From: Alkaliphilus flagellatus
GTDB lineage: Bacteria; Bacillota; Clostridia; Peptostreptococcales; Natronincolaceae
DNA: 64,000 nt
Reading direction: 5' to 3'
NCBI RefSeq assembly: GCF_018919215.1
Contig: NZ_JAHLQK010000001.1
Location: 590,430 to 654,429 of the forward strand
The position numbers and the translations under genes were made by a program. Of the stretch, positions 34,227 through 43,017 are shown one piece after another. A model generated the notes under the pieces. It was not told where the DNA came from and searched no databases. It was given only the letters and a program-made list of their open reading frames with translations. The stretch's first letter is position 1, and every line of letters begins with the position of its first letter.

Positions 34227-35321
34227 ATGAGAAAAATAGTTTCAGTAGGTATTATAGTAATTATAGTTATATCATTATTAGCAGGATGCCAAATAAGTGA
34301 AGAAAAAACATATAATAAATATAGCGATAGTTTTTTTGATACCTTCGATACATTAGTTCAGGTTGTAGGCTATACAGAAACAGAGGAACAGTTTAATTCC
34401 TATGTTGAAAAGATGAAATCTAGATTTCAGCAACTTCATAAGCTATATGATATATATAACAACTATGAAGGAATTAACAATGTAAAAACAATAAATGATA
34501 ATGCAGGGATAAAACCAGTGAAAGTTGATAAAGAAATAGTAGATCTTATTGTTTTTGCTAAGGACTGGTATAGTCGAACTGGTGGTCAAACGAATATTGC
34601 TATGGGTTCTGTGTTAAGAATATGGCATGATTATCGACAAGAAGGGGAATATGATCCTGAAAACGCTAAGTTACCTCCTATGGAGGAACTAATAGCTGCA
34701 TCGAAGTATACAGATATAGATGATGTTGTTGTAGATATTGAAAAAAGCACAGTATATCTTGCTGAAAAGAATATGAGCTTAGATGTAGGTTCAATAGCCA
34801 AGGGCTATGCAGTTGAGGTAGTAGCAAAAGAAATAATGGAAGAAGGTTTTACATCGGGAATTATAAGTGGTGGCGGTAATGTTAGGGTGTTAGACAAGCC
34901 ACTGGATGGGGTTCGAGAAAGATGGGGTATTGGTATACAAAACCCTAATAAGTCTATAGTTTCTGATGAAGATAATATTCTTGAAACAATTTTTATTAAC
35001 AATGCTTCTGTAGTAACTAGTGGAGATTATCAAAGATACTATATTGTAGATGAAAAACCTATGCATCATCTTATAGATCCTAAAACACTTATGCCTGGGG
35101 AATATTATCGTGCTGTTACAGTGGTAGCAGAAGATTCTGGTGTTGCAGATTTTTTATCAACTGCTGTATTTCTAATGCCTTACGAAGAAAGCAGGAACCT
35201 TGTTAATAGTTTTGATGATGTTGAGGCTATATGGGTTATGCAGGATGGAACGGTAGAGGCAACTGATGGTATGAAAAAAATAATGAAAAGCCAGGGTGCA
35301 ACAGGAGCAAAGACAGAATAA
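34227..35321 (+). CDS. apbE: ApbE family FAD:protein FMN transferase, lipoprotein
   Basis: Transfers FMN from FAD to a Ser/Thr of extracellular redox proteins, using Mg2+. At 364 residues it has a lipoprotein signal with lipobox LAGC (C21). ApbE motifs include FFDTFDTLVQV, SLDVGSIAKGYAVE near residues 187-201, IISGGGNVRV, and the metal/flavin block HHLIDPKT with VTVVAEDSGVADFLSTAVF. No classical FMN_bind, NqrC or RnfG gene is in the window, so its substrate is elsewhere or is an unrecognised protein. It is monocistronic and separated from gbsR by a large bidirectional terminator. Confidence 0.92.
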   Translation: MRKIVSVGIIVIIVISLLAGCQISEEKTYNKYSDSFFDTFDTLVQVVGYTETEEQFNSYVEKMKSRFQQLHKLYDIYNNYEGINNVKTINDNAGIKPVKVDKEIVDLIVFAKDWYSRTGGQTNIAMGSVLRIWHDYRQEGEYDPENAKLPPMEELIAASKYTDIDDVVVDIEKSTVYLAEKNMSLDVGSIAKGYAVEVVAKEIMEEGFTSGIISGGGNVRVLDKPLDGVRERWGIGIQNPNKSIVSDEDNILETIFINNASVVTSGDYQRYYIVDEKPMHHLIDPKTLMPGEYYRAVTVVAEDSGVADFLSTAVFLMPYEESRNLVNSFDDVEAIWVMQDGTVEATDGMKKIMKSQGATGAKTE

Positions 35322-35360
35322 TATAATAGACATTATAAAAATAAAAGAAGTATACTTTCT

Positions 35361-35424
35361 TAGACAATAAAAAGCTGATAAGTAAGAGTTATATAACTCT
35401 TACTTATCAGCTTTTTATTGTCTA
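35361..35424. terminator. 64-base perfect palindrome, bidirectional terminator
   Basis: Perfect inverted repeat with 32-bp arms meeting at 35392/35393 with no spacer (outer half TAGACAATAAAAAGCTGATA). It serves apbE on the plus strand and overlaps the last codons and stop of gbsR on the minus strand. Confidence 0.9.
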
Positions 35425-35945
35425 GATTCAATTTTCTCTTGAATTTCCTTAAATACTTCTGCTAGCCATTTATAAAAGTGAATAATGCTATCTATTTTTT
35501 GGGAATACTGTGATAGAGCAATTTGTAGTTCTGGGTCATCAACTTTTGGTGAAATAATATTTAATTGCTCGGATATTTCATTAAAGGTTTTAGTATTGTG
35601 GTAAATTGCAGAGTGCCAATTTTCTATAAATGCATTTGAGAAGGTTTTATACAAATCTTTCTCTACCATATATAAATCTTTCCTTATGCCTTTTTTCCAT
35701 ATTCGCTCAACCATTTGAGCATCTAGCAGACTACGTACACCTGTACTCATTGAGGTTTTGCTCATTCCTAAGGATTGGCTCATCTCATCTAAGGTCATTG
35801 GATTGTTTTCAAGAAACATAATTGAAAACAGGCGGGATTCGGAAAGTGTAAGCCCATACAGATTAATTAATTTTGCTAGAGTTAAAATAGCTTCATTCTT
35901 TATTTCTTCAATTTCATTTATTATTTGTATATCATTTTGAGTCAT
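35415..35945 (-). CDS. gbsR: GbsR/MarR-type transcriptional regulator
   Basis: 176-residue winged-helix repressor of the GbsR family, whose members sense choline or glycine betaine and repress compatible-solute genes. The helix-turn-helix region is MTLDEMSQSLGMSKTSMSTG, followed by the wing VERIWKKGIRKDLYMVEKD. The C-terminal helical part ends in an amphipathic segment. It is divergent from the glycine betaine ABC transporter, the usual target of such regulators. Minus-strand ATG follows AAGGAGGAGACCC. Confidence 0.88.
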   Translation of the reverse strand: MTQNDIQIINEIEEIKNEAILTLAKLINLYGLTLSESRLFSIMFLENNPMTLDEMSQSLGMSKTSMSTGVRSLLDAQMVERIWKKGIRKDLYMVEKDLYKTFSNAFIENWHSAIYHNTKTFNEISEQLNIISPKVDDPELQIALSQYSQKIDSIIHFYKWLAEVFKEIQEKIESRQ

Positions 35946-36098
35946 TAAAGGGTCTCCTCCTTATAGTACAAGTTTCAAACTATATTATACCACGTACTAC
36001 ATAATATACTATAGTTAATAAAATAAAAAATCAAGAAAGAATAATAGAACTAAATTGGAGTAAAGTAGAGCATTATTAAGAATAATCTAACATATGTT

Positions 36099-36118
36099 CG
36101 TACAGTTTTAACCGTACG
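36099..36118. promoter_or_regulatory. Palindromic operator candidate in the gbsR-opuA gap
   Basis: CGTACAGTT-TT-AACCGTACG, a 20-base palindrome with one mismatch per 9-bp arm. It lies 33 bases before the -35 of the opuA promoter. Likely GbsR site, by position only. Confidence 0.45.
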
Positions 36119-36150
36119 TTTAGTTTATGCAATATCAACAGATTTAACGT

Positions 36151-36180
36151 TTGAACTATCCAGGTAAAATTTAGTATAAT
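36151..36180 (+). promoter_or_regulatory. Promoter of the glycine betaine transporter operon
   Basis: TTGAAC (36151-36156), 18-base spacer, TATAAT (36175-36180). The operon's first start codon is at 36257. Confidence 0.65.
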
Positions 36181-36256
36181 ATATAAATAGGCTGTAAAAC
36201 TAAATAGACGAGCTTATAACTAATATCAAATGTTAAACAATAAATGAGGTGAATAT

Positions 36257-37450
36257 ATGCTAAAAATTGAAGTAAAAGGATTGACAAAGGTCTTTGGTAG
36301 AAGCCCAAAGCAAGGTATGCAGCTGTTAGAACAAGGAAAAACAAAAACGGAGATTTTAAAAGAAACAGGAATGACCGTAGGTGTAAATCGCGTATCCTTT
36401 GAAGTATACTCTGGAGAAATTTTTGTGATTATGGGATTATCAGGAAGTGGAAAGTCTACTCTTATTAGATTAATTAATCGCCTAATCGAGCCGAGTGCAG
36501 GCAGTGTACTAGTAGATGGTGAAGATTTAGCCCAAATGGATAAATATAAACTAAGAGAAACTAGAAGAAAAAAATTAAGTATGGTTTTTCAAAAGTTTGG
36601 ATTATTTCCCCATCGTACTATTTTAGAAAATGCTGGATATGGATTAGAAGTACAAGGTATGGATAAAAAGGAGATTTATGAGAAAGCTATTAATTCGTTA
36701 AAAATGGTAGGGCTAGAAGGATATGAAGATCAATACCCTAGTCAATTATCGGGGGGAATGCAACAAAGGGTAGGTCTTGCAAGAGCTTTAGCTAATGATC
36801 CAGATATTTTATTAATGGATGAAGCCTTTTCAGCACTTGATCCACTAATTAGAAAAGAAATGCAAGATGAACTTGTAGAGTTACAATCATCTATGCAAAA
36901 AACAATTATATTTATAACCCATGACTTAGATGAGGCACTTAGAATTGGAGACAGAATTGCATTAATGAAAGATGGAGTAATTGTACAAGTTGGTACCCCA
37001 GAGGAAATTATGACGAATCCTGCAAATGAATATGTAGAAAAGTTTGTGGAAGATGTTGATAGGTCTAAGGTCCTTTCTGCACAACATGTTATGAAACGTC
37101 CAGAAACTATCGATGTTGAAAAACATGGTCCACGAGTTGCATTACAGCGTATGAAACAAGTTGGAATTTCAAGTATTTATGTTATTAATAAAAATAAACA
37201 GCTTCTTGGAGTTGTGACTGCAGATGCGGCCTCTAAGGCTGTAAAGGATGGAAATAAAAATATTTACGATGTAATGGAGACAGATATTCCTAAGGTTTCA
37301 CCGGATTTATCATTAAATGATTTATTTGAGGTAATACACAATTCTCCAGTTCCGGTAGCTGTTGTTGAAGACAAAATATTAAAAGGAATTATCGTCCGTG
37401 GAGCTGTACTAGCAGCTCTTGCAGGAAATGAGGTGAAAGATGATGACTAA
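36257..37450 (+). CDS. opuAA: Glycine betaine/proline ABC transporter, ATP-binding subunit
   Basis: 397 residues. The ATPase core has Walker A GLSGSGKSTLIRLINR near residues 62-77, the signature LSGGMQQRVGLARAL, and Walker B ILLMDEAFSALDP. The N-terminal segment FGRSPKQGMQLLEQGKTK is typical of OpuAA/ProV. Two CBS domains follow at about 280-390; in this family they sense ionic strength or nucleotides. It overlaps the permease gene by 11 bases. Operon order opuAA-opuAB-opuAC, divergent from gbsR, supports osmoprotectant uptake. Confidence 0.95.
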   Translation: MLKIEVKGLTKVFGRSPKQGMQLLEQGKTKTEILKETGMTVGVNRVSFEVYSGEIFVIMGLSGSGKSTLIRLINRLIEPSAGSVLVDGEDLAQMDKYKLRETRRKKLSMVFQKFGLFPHRTILENAGYGLEVQGMDKKEIYEKAINSLKMVGLEGYEDQYPSQLSGGMQQRVGLARALANDPDILLMDEAFSALDPLIRKEMQDELVELQSSMQKTIIFITHDLDEALRIGDRIALMKDGVIVQVGTPEEIMTNPANEYVEKFVEDVDRSKVLSAQHVMKRPETIDVEKHGPRVALQRMKQVGISSIYVINKNKQLLGVVTADAASKAVKDGNKNIYDVMETDIPKVSPDLSLNDLFEVIHNSPVPVAVVEDKILKGIIVRGAVLAALAGNEVKDDD

Positions 37451-38285
37451 CATACCCCAAATACCCCTAGTTAAATGGGCTGATCTGCTTGTAGCATGGT
37501 TAAGAAAAGATGCTCAGTGGTTTTTTAGCCCAATTAAGACTTTGCTGGATGGATTTGTAAGTGGATTAAGCGAAATATTAACAACTATCCCACCATTACT
37601 TTTTGTTATTATTATTGTAGGAATAACTATATTTATAACTAAGAGAAAATGGGGATTACCTATATTTGTTTTACTTGGGTTACTATTAATACAAAATCTT
37701 GGGTATTGGGAAGATACTATGCTAACTCTTTCATTAGTTTTAACAGCTAGTTTAATATCAATTATAATTGGTGTTCCTCTTGGAATTTGGATGTCAAGAA
37801 ATAAAATAATACAAGATATAGTAACTCCTATATTAGACTTTATGCAAACTATGCCTGCCTTTGTTTATTTAATACCAGCAGTTTCTTTTTTTGGGATAGG
37901 AATGGTACCAGGAATTATTGCATCGGTTATATTTGCAATGCCCCCAGTTGTTCGATTAACCAACCTAGGCATTCGACAGGTTTCTACAGAACTAATTGAA
38001 GCAGCAGATGCCTTTGGATCCACTGGCATGCAAAAACTATTTAAGGTTCAACTTCCAATGGCAAAAAATACGATAATGGCAGGTATTAACCAAACAATTA
38101 TGTTAGCATTATCTATGGTTGTTATAGCTTCAATGATAGGTGCTGAAGGTCTTGGAGTTGAAGTCTTCAGAGCTGTTACAAGAAATGAAGCTGGACAAGG
38201 CTTTGCATCTGGACTATCTATTGTAATATTAGCTATAGTATTAGATCGTATTACCCAAGCACTAAACATACAAAAACATTCTTAA
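37440..38285 (+). CDS. opuAB: Glycine betaine/proline ABC transporter, permease
   Basis: 281 residues with a hydrophilic N-terminal part and about six to seven membrane helices. The inner-membrane coupling motif EAADAFGSTGMQKLFKVQLPMA (EAA-type loop) lies near residues 184-205. ProW/OpuAB-like C-terminal helices include MVVIASMIGAEGLG. The start overlaps opuAA by 11 bases (AAAGATGATG), which implies coupled synthesis. The substrate-binding lipoprotein gene follows after 84 bases. Confidence 0.95.
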   Translation: MMTNIPQIPLVKWADLLVAWLRKDAQWFFSPIKTLLDGFVSGLSEILTTIPPLLFVIIIVGITIFITKRKWGLPIFVLLGLLLIQNLGYWEDTMLTLSLVLTASLISIIIGVPLGIWMSRNKIIQDIVTPILDFMQTMPAFVYLIPAVSFFGIGMVPGIIASVIFAMPPVVRLTNLGIRQVSTELIEAADAFGSTGMQKLFKVQLPMAKNTIMAGINQTIMLALSMVVIASMIGAEGLGVEVFRAVTRNEAGQGFASGLSIVILAIVLDRITQALNIQKHS

Positions 38286-38369
38286 GAAGTTAATTCTTAT
38301 ATACTATTATCCATTGTTTGTTATAATTTTCAGCAAGCAATAGTAGAAAATAAAAGGAGGAAAAAATTA

Positions 38370-39278
38370 ATGATTAAAAACAAATGGAAGAAACTTAGTG
38401 TAGTAGTATGCACTATATTAGTTTTAACTATAGTAGGTTGTAGTAGCAATAGTGGGAAGAATGGTACATCGAATAAAAATTCCGAAAAAACATTGGGGCA
38501 ACAAGTAGATTATAAAATTATAGGTATAGATGCTGGTGCAGGAGTAGTACAGGCTGCTGAAAAGGCTGTTGAAGATTATGATTTAGATTTCAAGGTACAA
38601 ACTAGTTCTGGAGCTGCTATGACTCAAGCTCTTGGAGATGCAATTGAAAATAATAAGCCTATTATAATTACTGCTTGGACACCACATTGGAAATTTGCTA
38701 AATATGACTTAAAATATTTAGATGATCCTAAGGGATCCTTTGGTGGAGAAGAGAAGATTCATACAATTACGCGCTTGAAATTAAAAGAAGATATGTCAAA
38801 TGCTCATAAAATCTTAGATCAATTTTATTGGACTCCAGAGGATATGGAATCTGTTATGCTTAAAGTTAATGAGGGAGAAAATGTAGTCGAAGTTGCAACA
38901 CAATGGATTAATGACAATCAAGATAAAGTAAGTGAGTGGACAGACGGTGCACACAAAGTAGATGGAGAAAAAATTAAACTTGCTTATGTTGCTTGGGACT
39001 CAGAAATTGCATCTACTAATGTTATCGGAAAAGTATTAGAGGATATGGGATATAATGTTACACTTACACAGGTGGAAGCCGGACCAATGTGGGCTGCAGT
39101 AGCCAGTGGAGATGTAGATGCTATTGTTGCAGCGTGGTTACCAGGAACTCATGAAAAATATATGGCAGACTACAATGATCAAGTAGAAGATTTAGGTCCA
39201 AACTTAGAAGGAGCAAAGATAGGTTTAGCTGTTCCTGCTTATATGAAAATTGATTCTATAGAAGATTTAGCTAAATAG
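38370..39278 (+). CDS. opuAC: Glycine betaine ABC transporter, substrate-binding lipoprotein
   Basis: 302 residues with a lipoprotein signal (C24 in TIVGCSSN). OpuAC-type fold: the betaine-cage tryptophan regions are visible at ITAWTPHWKFAKYDLKYLDDP (first lobe) and AYVAWDSEIASTNV plus GPMWAAVASGDVDAIVAAWLPGTH (second lobe). This pattern of AWxPxH in both halves is typical of glycine betaine or proline betaine binding. ATG follows AAAGGAGGAAAAAA; a terminator ends the operon. Confidence 0.93.
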   Translation: MIKNKWKKLSVVVCTILVLTIVGCSSNSGKNGTSNKNSEKTLGQQVDYKIIGIDAGAGVVQAAEKAVEDYDLDFKVQTSSGAAMTQALGDAIENNKPIIITAWTPHWKFAKYDLKYLDDPKGSFGGEEKIHTITRLKLKEDMSNAHKILDQFYWTPEDMESVMLKVNEGENVVEVATQWINDNQDKVSEWTDGAHKVDGEKIKLAYVAWDSEIASTNVIGKVLEDMGYNVTLTQVEAGPMWAAVASGDVDAIVAAWLPGTHEKYMADYNDQVEDLGPNLEGAKIGLAVPAYMKIDSIEDLAK

Positions 39279-39288
39279 ATTATTAAGT

Positions 39289-39318
39289 AAAAATAGGCCT
39301 ATTAATAGGCCTATTTTT
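39289..39318. terminator. Bidirectional terminator between opuAC and the MFS gene
   Basis: AAAAATAGGCCTATT at 39289-39303 and its perfect complement at 39304-39318 with no spacer. It serves convergent genes on both strands. Confidence 0.88.
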
Positions 39319-39328
39319 ATATATACCT

Positions 39329-40573
39329 TCATATATTTTCTTTAATAAGATTAGGTTCAGATATTTCGGTTGGAGATTTAAATGTAAATGTTATTACAGT
39401 TGATATTACTAATAATATAAAAGCTACAATGTAAGCTATATTATAGCTATTTGTAGAGTCTAATATAATAGCACCAGTCATTGGACCTATAACTCCACCT
39501 AATCCCCAACTTGTAAACATTAATCCATAGTTTATTCCAAAGTTTTTTATACCATATAAATCTGAAACTGTAGCAGGAAATACAGAAAAACCTGCTCCAT
39601 AACATAGGCCTGCTATAGCTACACCTGTCGCTATTAGACCAATATTTAAATACTTAGAAAAAAAGAACATGTTTAATCCTTGGAGTATAAATATTATCCT
39701 CATTAAATTCACTCGTCCAAGTTTATCAGAAATACTACCTCCGAGAATTCTCCCTAAAGTATTGAATATGGCTAGAAATATAACTAATAAAAAACCATTG
39801 TCCCAATTAACCTGTATCTTTGCAATATTAGATATATGGCCTATAATCATAAGTCCTGCCGACGAGGAGAAAGCTAACATTATCCATAATTTATAGAAAG
39901 TTTTGGTCTTTAACATCTCTCTCCAAGTAGAATTCATACTAGAATTACCTATGTTTACCTTTGTAGTTTTGAATTTATTCTGCTCTTTAAAAGCATAGCC
40001 TGCTGGTGGATTCTTTAGAATTTGAGCAAGTAGAATAGAAAGAACCAATGCTCCCGTACCTATGTAAATAAAGGTTTTTGAAATGCCTACCGTATCAAGT
40101 AAATAATTTGCAATTGGAGAGTAAAATATAGATGAAAAGCCTACACCTGCAACTACAATTCCTGTAATTAGCCCCTTTTTATCAGGTGGAAACCACTTTA
40201 CGGAAGGAGGGGTAGTAGATACGTTTATAATACCAATGCCAGAACCAGCTATTATTCCAAATGTTAATATCATTACTGTAGGACTGGTAGTAATACCGGA
40301 TAGAATAAGGCCTAAACCCATTAGTATACTTCCTATAGTTGCTGTTAGTCTTGGACCTTTAGCATCTTGAAGCTTGCCAAATATAACCATAGCAATTACA
40401 AAAAATACTGTTGAAATTGTATAAGGTAGAGATGCTTCCTTACTAGACCAACTCAACTGACTAATTAGACTTTTACTTATAACGCTCCAAATATACAAAA
40501 TACCTGCTAAAAAATTAATTCCCGTTGCTGCTCCTAGTACTTGAAATTTTTTAGATTGATTAATATTATCCAT
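39329..40573 (-). CDS. OFA family MFS transporter (oxalate/formate antiporter-like)
   Basis: 414 residues with 12 membrane helices and the major facilitator fold. The start (LGAATGINFLAGILYIWSVISKSLISQLSWS) and PPSVKWFPPDKKGLITGIVVAG are typical of the oxalate:formate antiporter family, whose members carry small mono- and dicarboxylates. Substrate is unknown; pyruvate, lactate or malonate-type acids are possible. It is monocistronic on the minus strand, with GAGGAGTG before the start. TGTTATAAT (extended -10) lies upstream on the minus strand at 40621-40613. Confidence 0.85.
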   Translation of the reverse strand: MDNINQSKKFQVLGAATGINFLAGILYIWSVISKSLISQLSWSSKEASLPYTISTVFFVIAMVIFGKLQDAKGPRLTATIGSILMGLGLILSGITTSPTVMILTFGIIAGSGIGIINVSTTPPSVKWFPPDKKGLITGIVVAGVGFSSIFYSPIANYLLDTVGISKTFIYIGTGALVLSILLAQILKNPPAGYAFKEQNKFKTTKVNIGNSSMNSTWREMLKTKTFYKLWIMLAFSSSAGLMIIGHISNIAKIQVNWDNGFLLVIFLAIFNTLGRILGGSISDKLGRVNLMRIIFILQGLNMFFFSKYLNIGLIATGVAIAGLCYGAGFSVFPATVSDLYGIKNFGINYGLMFTSWGLGGVIGPMTGAIILDSTNSYNIAYIVAFILLVISTVITFTFKSPTEISEPNLIKENI

Positions 40574-41038
40574 ATGAGCACTCCTCGGTAAAAAAATGAT
40601 TATTTCCAGAATATTATAACATTAAGATTAACTATATACAAATAAAATTAGAGTAGAAAGGTATATAATGAAAGTATTAATTAAAAAGGATATTTAAAAG
40701 ATATTAGTAGCTACATACTAAACTAATAAAAATGTTCTGTAGTCTATTAATTATAGGTATACAGGAAAGATGGTAAAATGATTATATTTTTAACGATTAT
40801 TTTTAAAAATGCAATATTTAATGGAATTTATATGTAAATCTTATATTCTAAAATCTTAAATTATATATAATAAATAGATAATACAAAAAAAGACAAAAAA
40901 CGTTTAAATACGACATAATTCTTCAAAACACTGCTGTTGAATTAATATTGTTTATATATAAAATGAACTTGTTTGTATAGTTAACTATAAAGTAAAATGT
41001 ACTGAATAATAAGAATAATTAATTAATAGAAAAATATA
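40574..41038. other. Long divergent intergenic region
   Basis: About 465 A/T-rich bases between the divergent MFS and lipoprotein genes. Besides the extended -10 for the MFS gene (40613-40621, minus strand), I see no ORF with a ribosome binding site and no clear RNA structure. Confidence 0.4.
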
Positions 41039-41067
41039 TTGTCTATTATTTAACTATCTGATATAAT
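41039..41067 (+). promoter_or_regulatory. Promoter of repeat lipoprotein 2
   Basis: TTGTCT (41039-41044), 17-base spacer, TATAAT (41062-41067), followed by CAAA. It copies the promoter before lipoprotein 1 (29997-30025) in both hexamers, spacing and flanks. Confidence 0.75.
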
Positions 41068-41108
41068 CAAATAGTAGTAAAATTTACTTAAAAAGTGGAG
41101 GGAGAAAC

Positions 41109-42251
41109 ATGAAAAAAGTTTTTTCGATCTTTCTAGTACTTATTTTAATGGTTTCTATGTTAGCGGGATGTACACCAAAGAATACATCTTCAAATGACAC
41201 ACCACCTGCGGAAAATACTTCTCCAAATGAGAACAAGCCTGTAGAAGATACTTCTTCAAAGGATGGGAATATTGTAAAGATAGGTCTTGGTCATAGCACA
41301 TCTATTGGCAAATCTAAAGATCTTGCAGTAGATAAAGATGGCAAAGATATTCTTCCAGTAGGTCAGGTTGATACAGTTATTGCTGCTGTTGGATTCGACA
41401 AAGATGGTAAAGTGGTTAAAGTAACTATTGATACTGCTCAAACTAAAGTAAACTTCGACAAAGATCTTAAAGTAACTTCTGATTTAACGGCTGAGAATAA
41501 AACCAAGGTTGAGCTAAAAGACGATTATGGAATGGTTAAAGCTTCAGAAATTAAAAAAGAATGGTATCAGCAGATTGAAGAGCTTGAAAAATGGATGATA
41601 GGTAAGACTGTAGATGAGATTAAGTCTATGAAAGTTAAAGAACGTGATGAATCTCACAAGAGTGTACCGGATGTACCAGAACTTACATCACTTGTAACTG
41701 TAACCGTTGAAGGTTATATAGCAGCTGTTGAAGAAGCATACAAAACTGCAGTTGAAATTGGTTCAGGTGCCGAAAAACTAGGTCTTGGACATGAAATTTC
41801 AATAGGTAAGTCCAAGGGACTTGAAGTTAAAGACGGCAAAGAAACTCTACCAGTTGCACAAGTTGACACAGTGATGGCTGCAACGGCTTTCGATAAAGAT
41901 GGTAAAGTTGTAGGAACTATAATTGATAATGCGCAAACTAAAGTTCAATTTGATAATAAAGGTATAATAACTACAGATAAAAATGCAGAAATTAAAACTA
42001 AGATTGAGCTTGGTGATGCATATGGCATGAAAAAAGCATCTACAATTGGTAAGGAATGGTTTGAACAGATTGCAGAGTTTGAAAAGTGGATGGTTGGTAA
42101 GAGTGTAGACGAAATTAAGGCTTTAAAGGTTAAAGAACGTGACGAATCTCACAAACATGTGCCAGATATACCAGAACTTACATCAACTGTAACTGTAACT
42201 GTTGAAGGTTATATAGCTGCTGTTGCAGAGGCTTATGCGAACGCTAAATAA
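41109..42251 (+). CDS. Two-repeat extracellular lipoprotein, paralogue 2
   Basis: 380 residues; lipobox LAGC with C21. A low-complexity Thr/Asn/Glu/Pro linker is followed by two repeats (about 55-215 and 216-380), each with GLGH-x-S/T-S-IGKSKxL, LPVxQVDTVxAA, FDKDGKVV, IDxAQTKVxFD, EIKKEWYQQ or TIGKEWFEQ and KERDESHKxVPDxPELTS. It matches lipoprotein 1 over its whole length; unlike that protein, both repeats here keep the KERDESHK segment. It is a clear duplication of the same gene kept about 10 kb apart with matching promoters. Function unknown; a surface redox or adhesion role is speculation. Confidence 0.85.
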   Translation: MKKVFSIFLVLILMVSMLAGCTPKNTSSNDTPPAENTSPNENKPVEDTSSKDGNIVKIGLGHSTSIGKSKDLAVDKDGKDILPVGQVDTVIAAVGFDKDGKVVKVTIDTAQTKVNFDKDLKVTSDLTAENKTKVELKDDYGMVKASEIKKEWYQQIEELEKWMIGKTVDEIKSMKVKERDESHKSVPDVPELTSLVTVTVEGYIAAVEEAYKTAVEIGSGAEKLGLGHEISIGKSKGLEVKDGKETLPVAQVDTVMAATAFDKDGKVVGTIIDNAQTKVQFDNKGIITTDKNAEIKTKIELGDAYGMKKASTIGKEWFEQIAEFEKWMVGKSVDEIKALKVKERDESHKHVPDIPELTSTVTVTVEGYIAAVAEAYANAK

Positions 42252-42278
42252 AGATAGCATATAATAAATAATTTATTA

Positions 42279-42318
42279 AAAACTCCCTTATCAATTATTA
42301 TGATTGGGGAGTTTTGTT
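42279..42318 (+). terminator. Intrinsic terminator after lipoprotein 2
   Basis: AAAACTCCC (42279-42287) and GGGAGTTTT (42307-42315) with a 19-base A/T loop that can extend the stem; T-rich afterwards. Confidence 0.8.
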
Positions 42319-42404
42319 TAATCAAAATTAATTAATATTATAACTGCATTTAAGCACTAAAAGTTAGTTATAATCAAAGACTAGTTAATTTAATAATTAA
42401 TACG

Positions 42405-42446
42405 AAAATCATGGTTTGAAAAATGTATTTCAACCATGATTTTTGT
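42405..42446 (+). terminator. Second stem-loop downstream of lipoprotein 2
   Basis: AAAATCATGGTTTGAAA (42405-42421) pairs with TTTCAACCATGATTTT (42428-42443) with one bulged T, followed by TTG. Either a second terminator or a structured element ahead of lrgA; about 200 featureless bases follow. Confidence 0.6.
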
Positions 42447-42642
42447 TATCTTACCCATGAAGTGTATTTTTTTCAACAAACAAATTATATTATTTTATTA
42501 ACTAGAAGAGTATTAGACTAGAAGTATTAGAAGATTTACTCGTTAAAAAATAAGCAAAAGGAGTTGATAAGTCAAGATTAGTTAAAATATATTTACATTT
42601 AAAAGAGGGTTAATCGAAGGGGTATTGAACAATTAGAATGGG

Positions 42643-43017
42643 GTGAGAGTATTGAAACTTTTAAAGCAATTAGCAATAATATGCGGTATTTTCTTTGCAG
42701 GACATATTTTTCAAACATTAACAAAATTTCCTATACCTGCAACAGTTTTAGGAATGATTTTTGTCTTAATATTACTTCTTACAGGAATTGTAAAGCTTGA
42801 ACAAATTGACGCTGTAGGTCAATTCCTTTTAGATCATCTGACATTTCTTTTTATTCCGGGTGGAGTTGGACTAATAGCATCTTTAGATCTTATTAAAGAT
42901 CAATGGTTACAAATTTTAATTCTTATTGTGATATCAACTTCTATAGTCATCACTGTTACTGGCTTAACAGTTCAAGCTTTAAAAGGTGGTAAAAAGGAGG
43001 AGAAGATAAATGCTTGA
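42643..43017 (+). CDS. lrgA: CidA/LrgA family membrane protein
   Basis: About 121-124 residues with four membrane helices. The family pattern is clear: GIFFAGHIFQTLTKFPIPATVLGM, then FLLDHLTFLFIPGGVGLIASLDLI. With LrgB it forms a transport complex; in B. subtilis the equivalent pair moves pyruvate, and in staphylococci it affects murein hydrolase activity. GGGGTGAG would better serve a TTG start at 42652 than the GTG at 42643, so the first three residues are doubtful. It overlaps lrgB by 8 bases. Confidence 0.92.
   Translation: MRVLKLLKQLAIICGIFFAGHIFQTLTKFPIPATVLGMIFVLILLLTGIVKLEQIDAVGQFLLDHLTFLFIPGGVGLIASLDLIKDQWLQILILIVISTSIVITVTGLTVQALKGGKKEEKINA

Noticed and set aside
42360-42642. LytTR binding repeats upstream of lrgA
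   Set aside because: Only loose TAGTTA-like repeats with irregular spacing are visible; not distinguishable from A/T-rich background.
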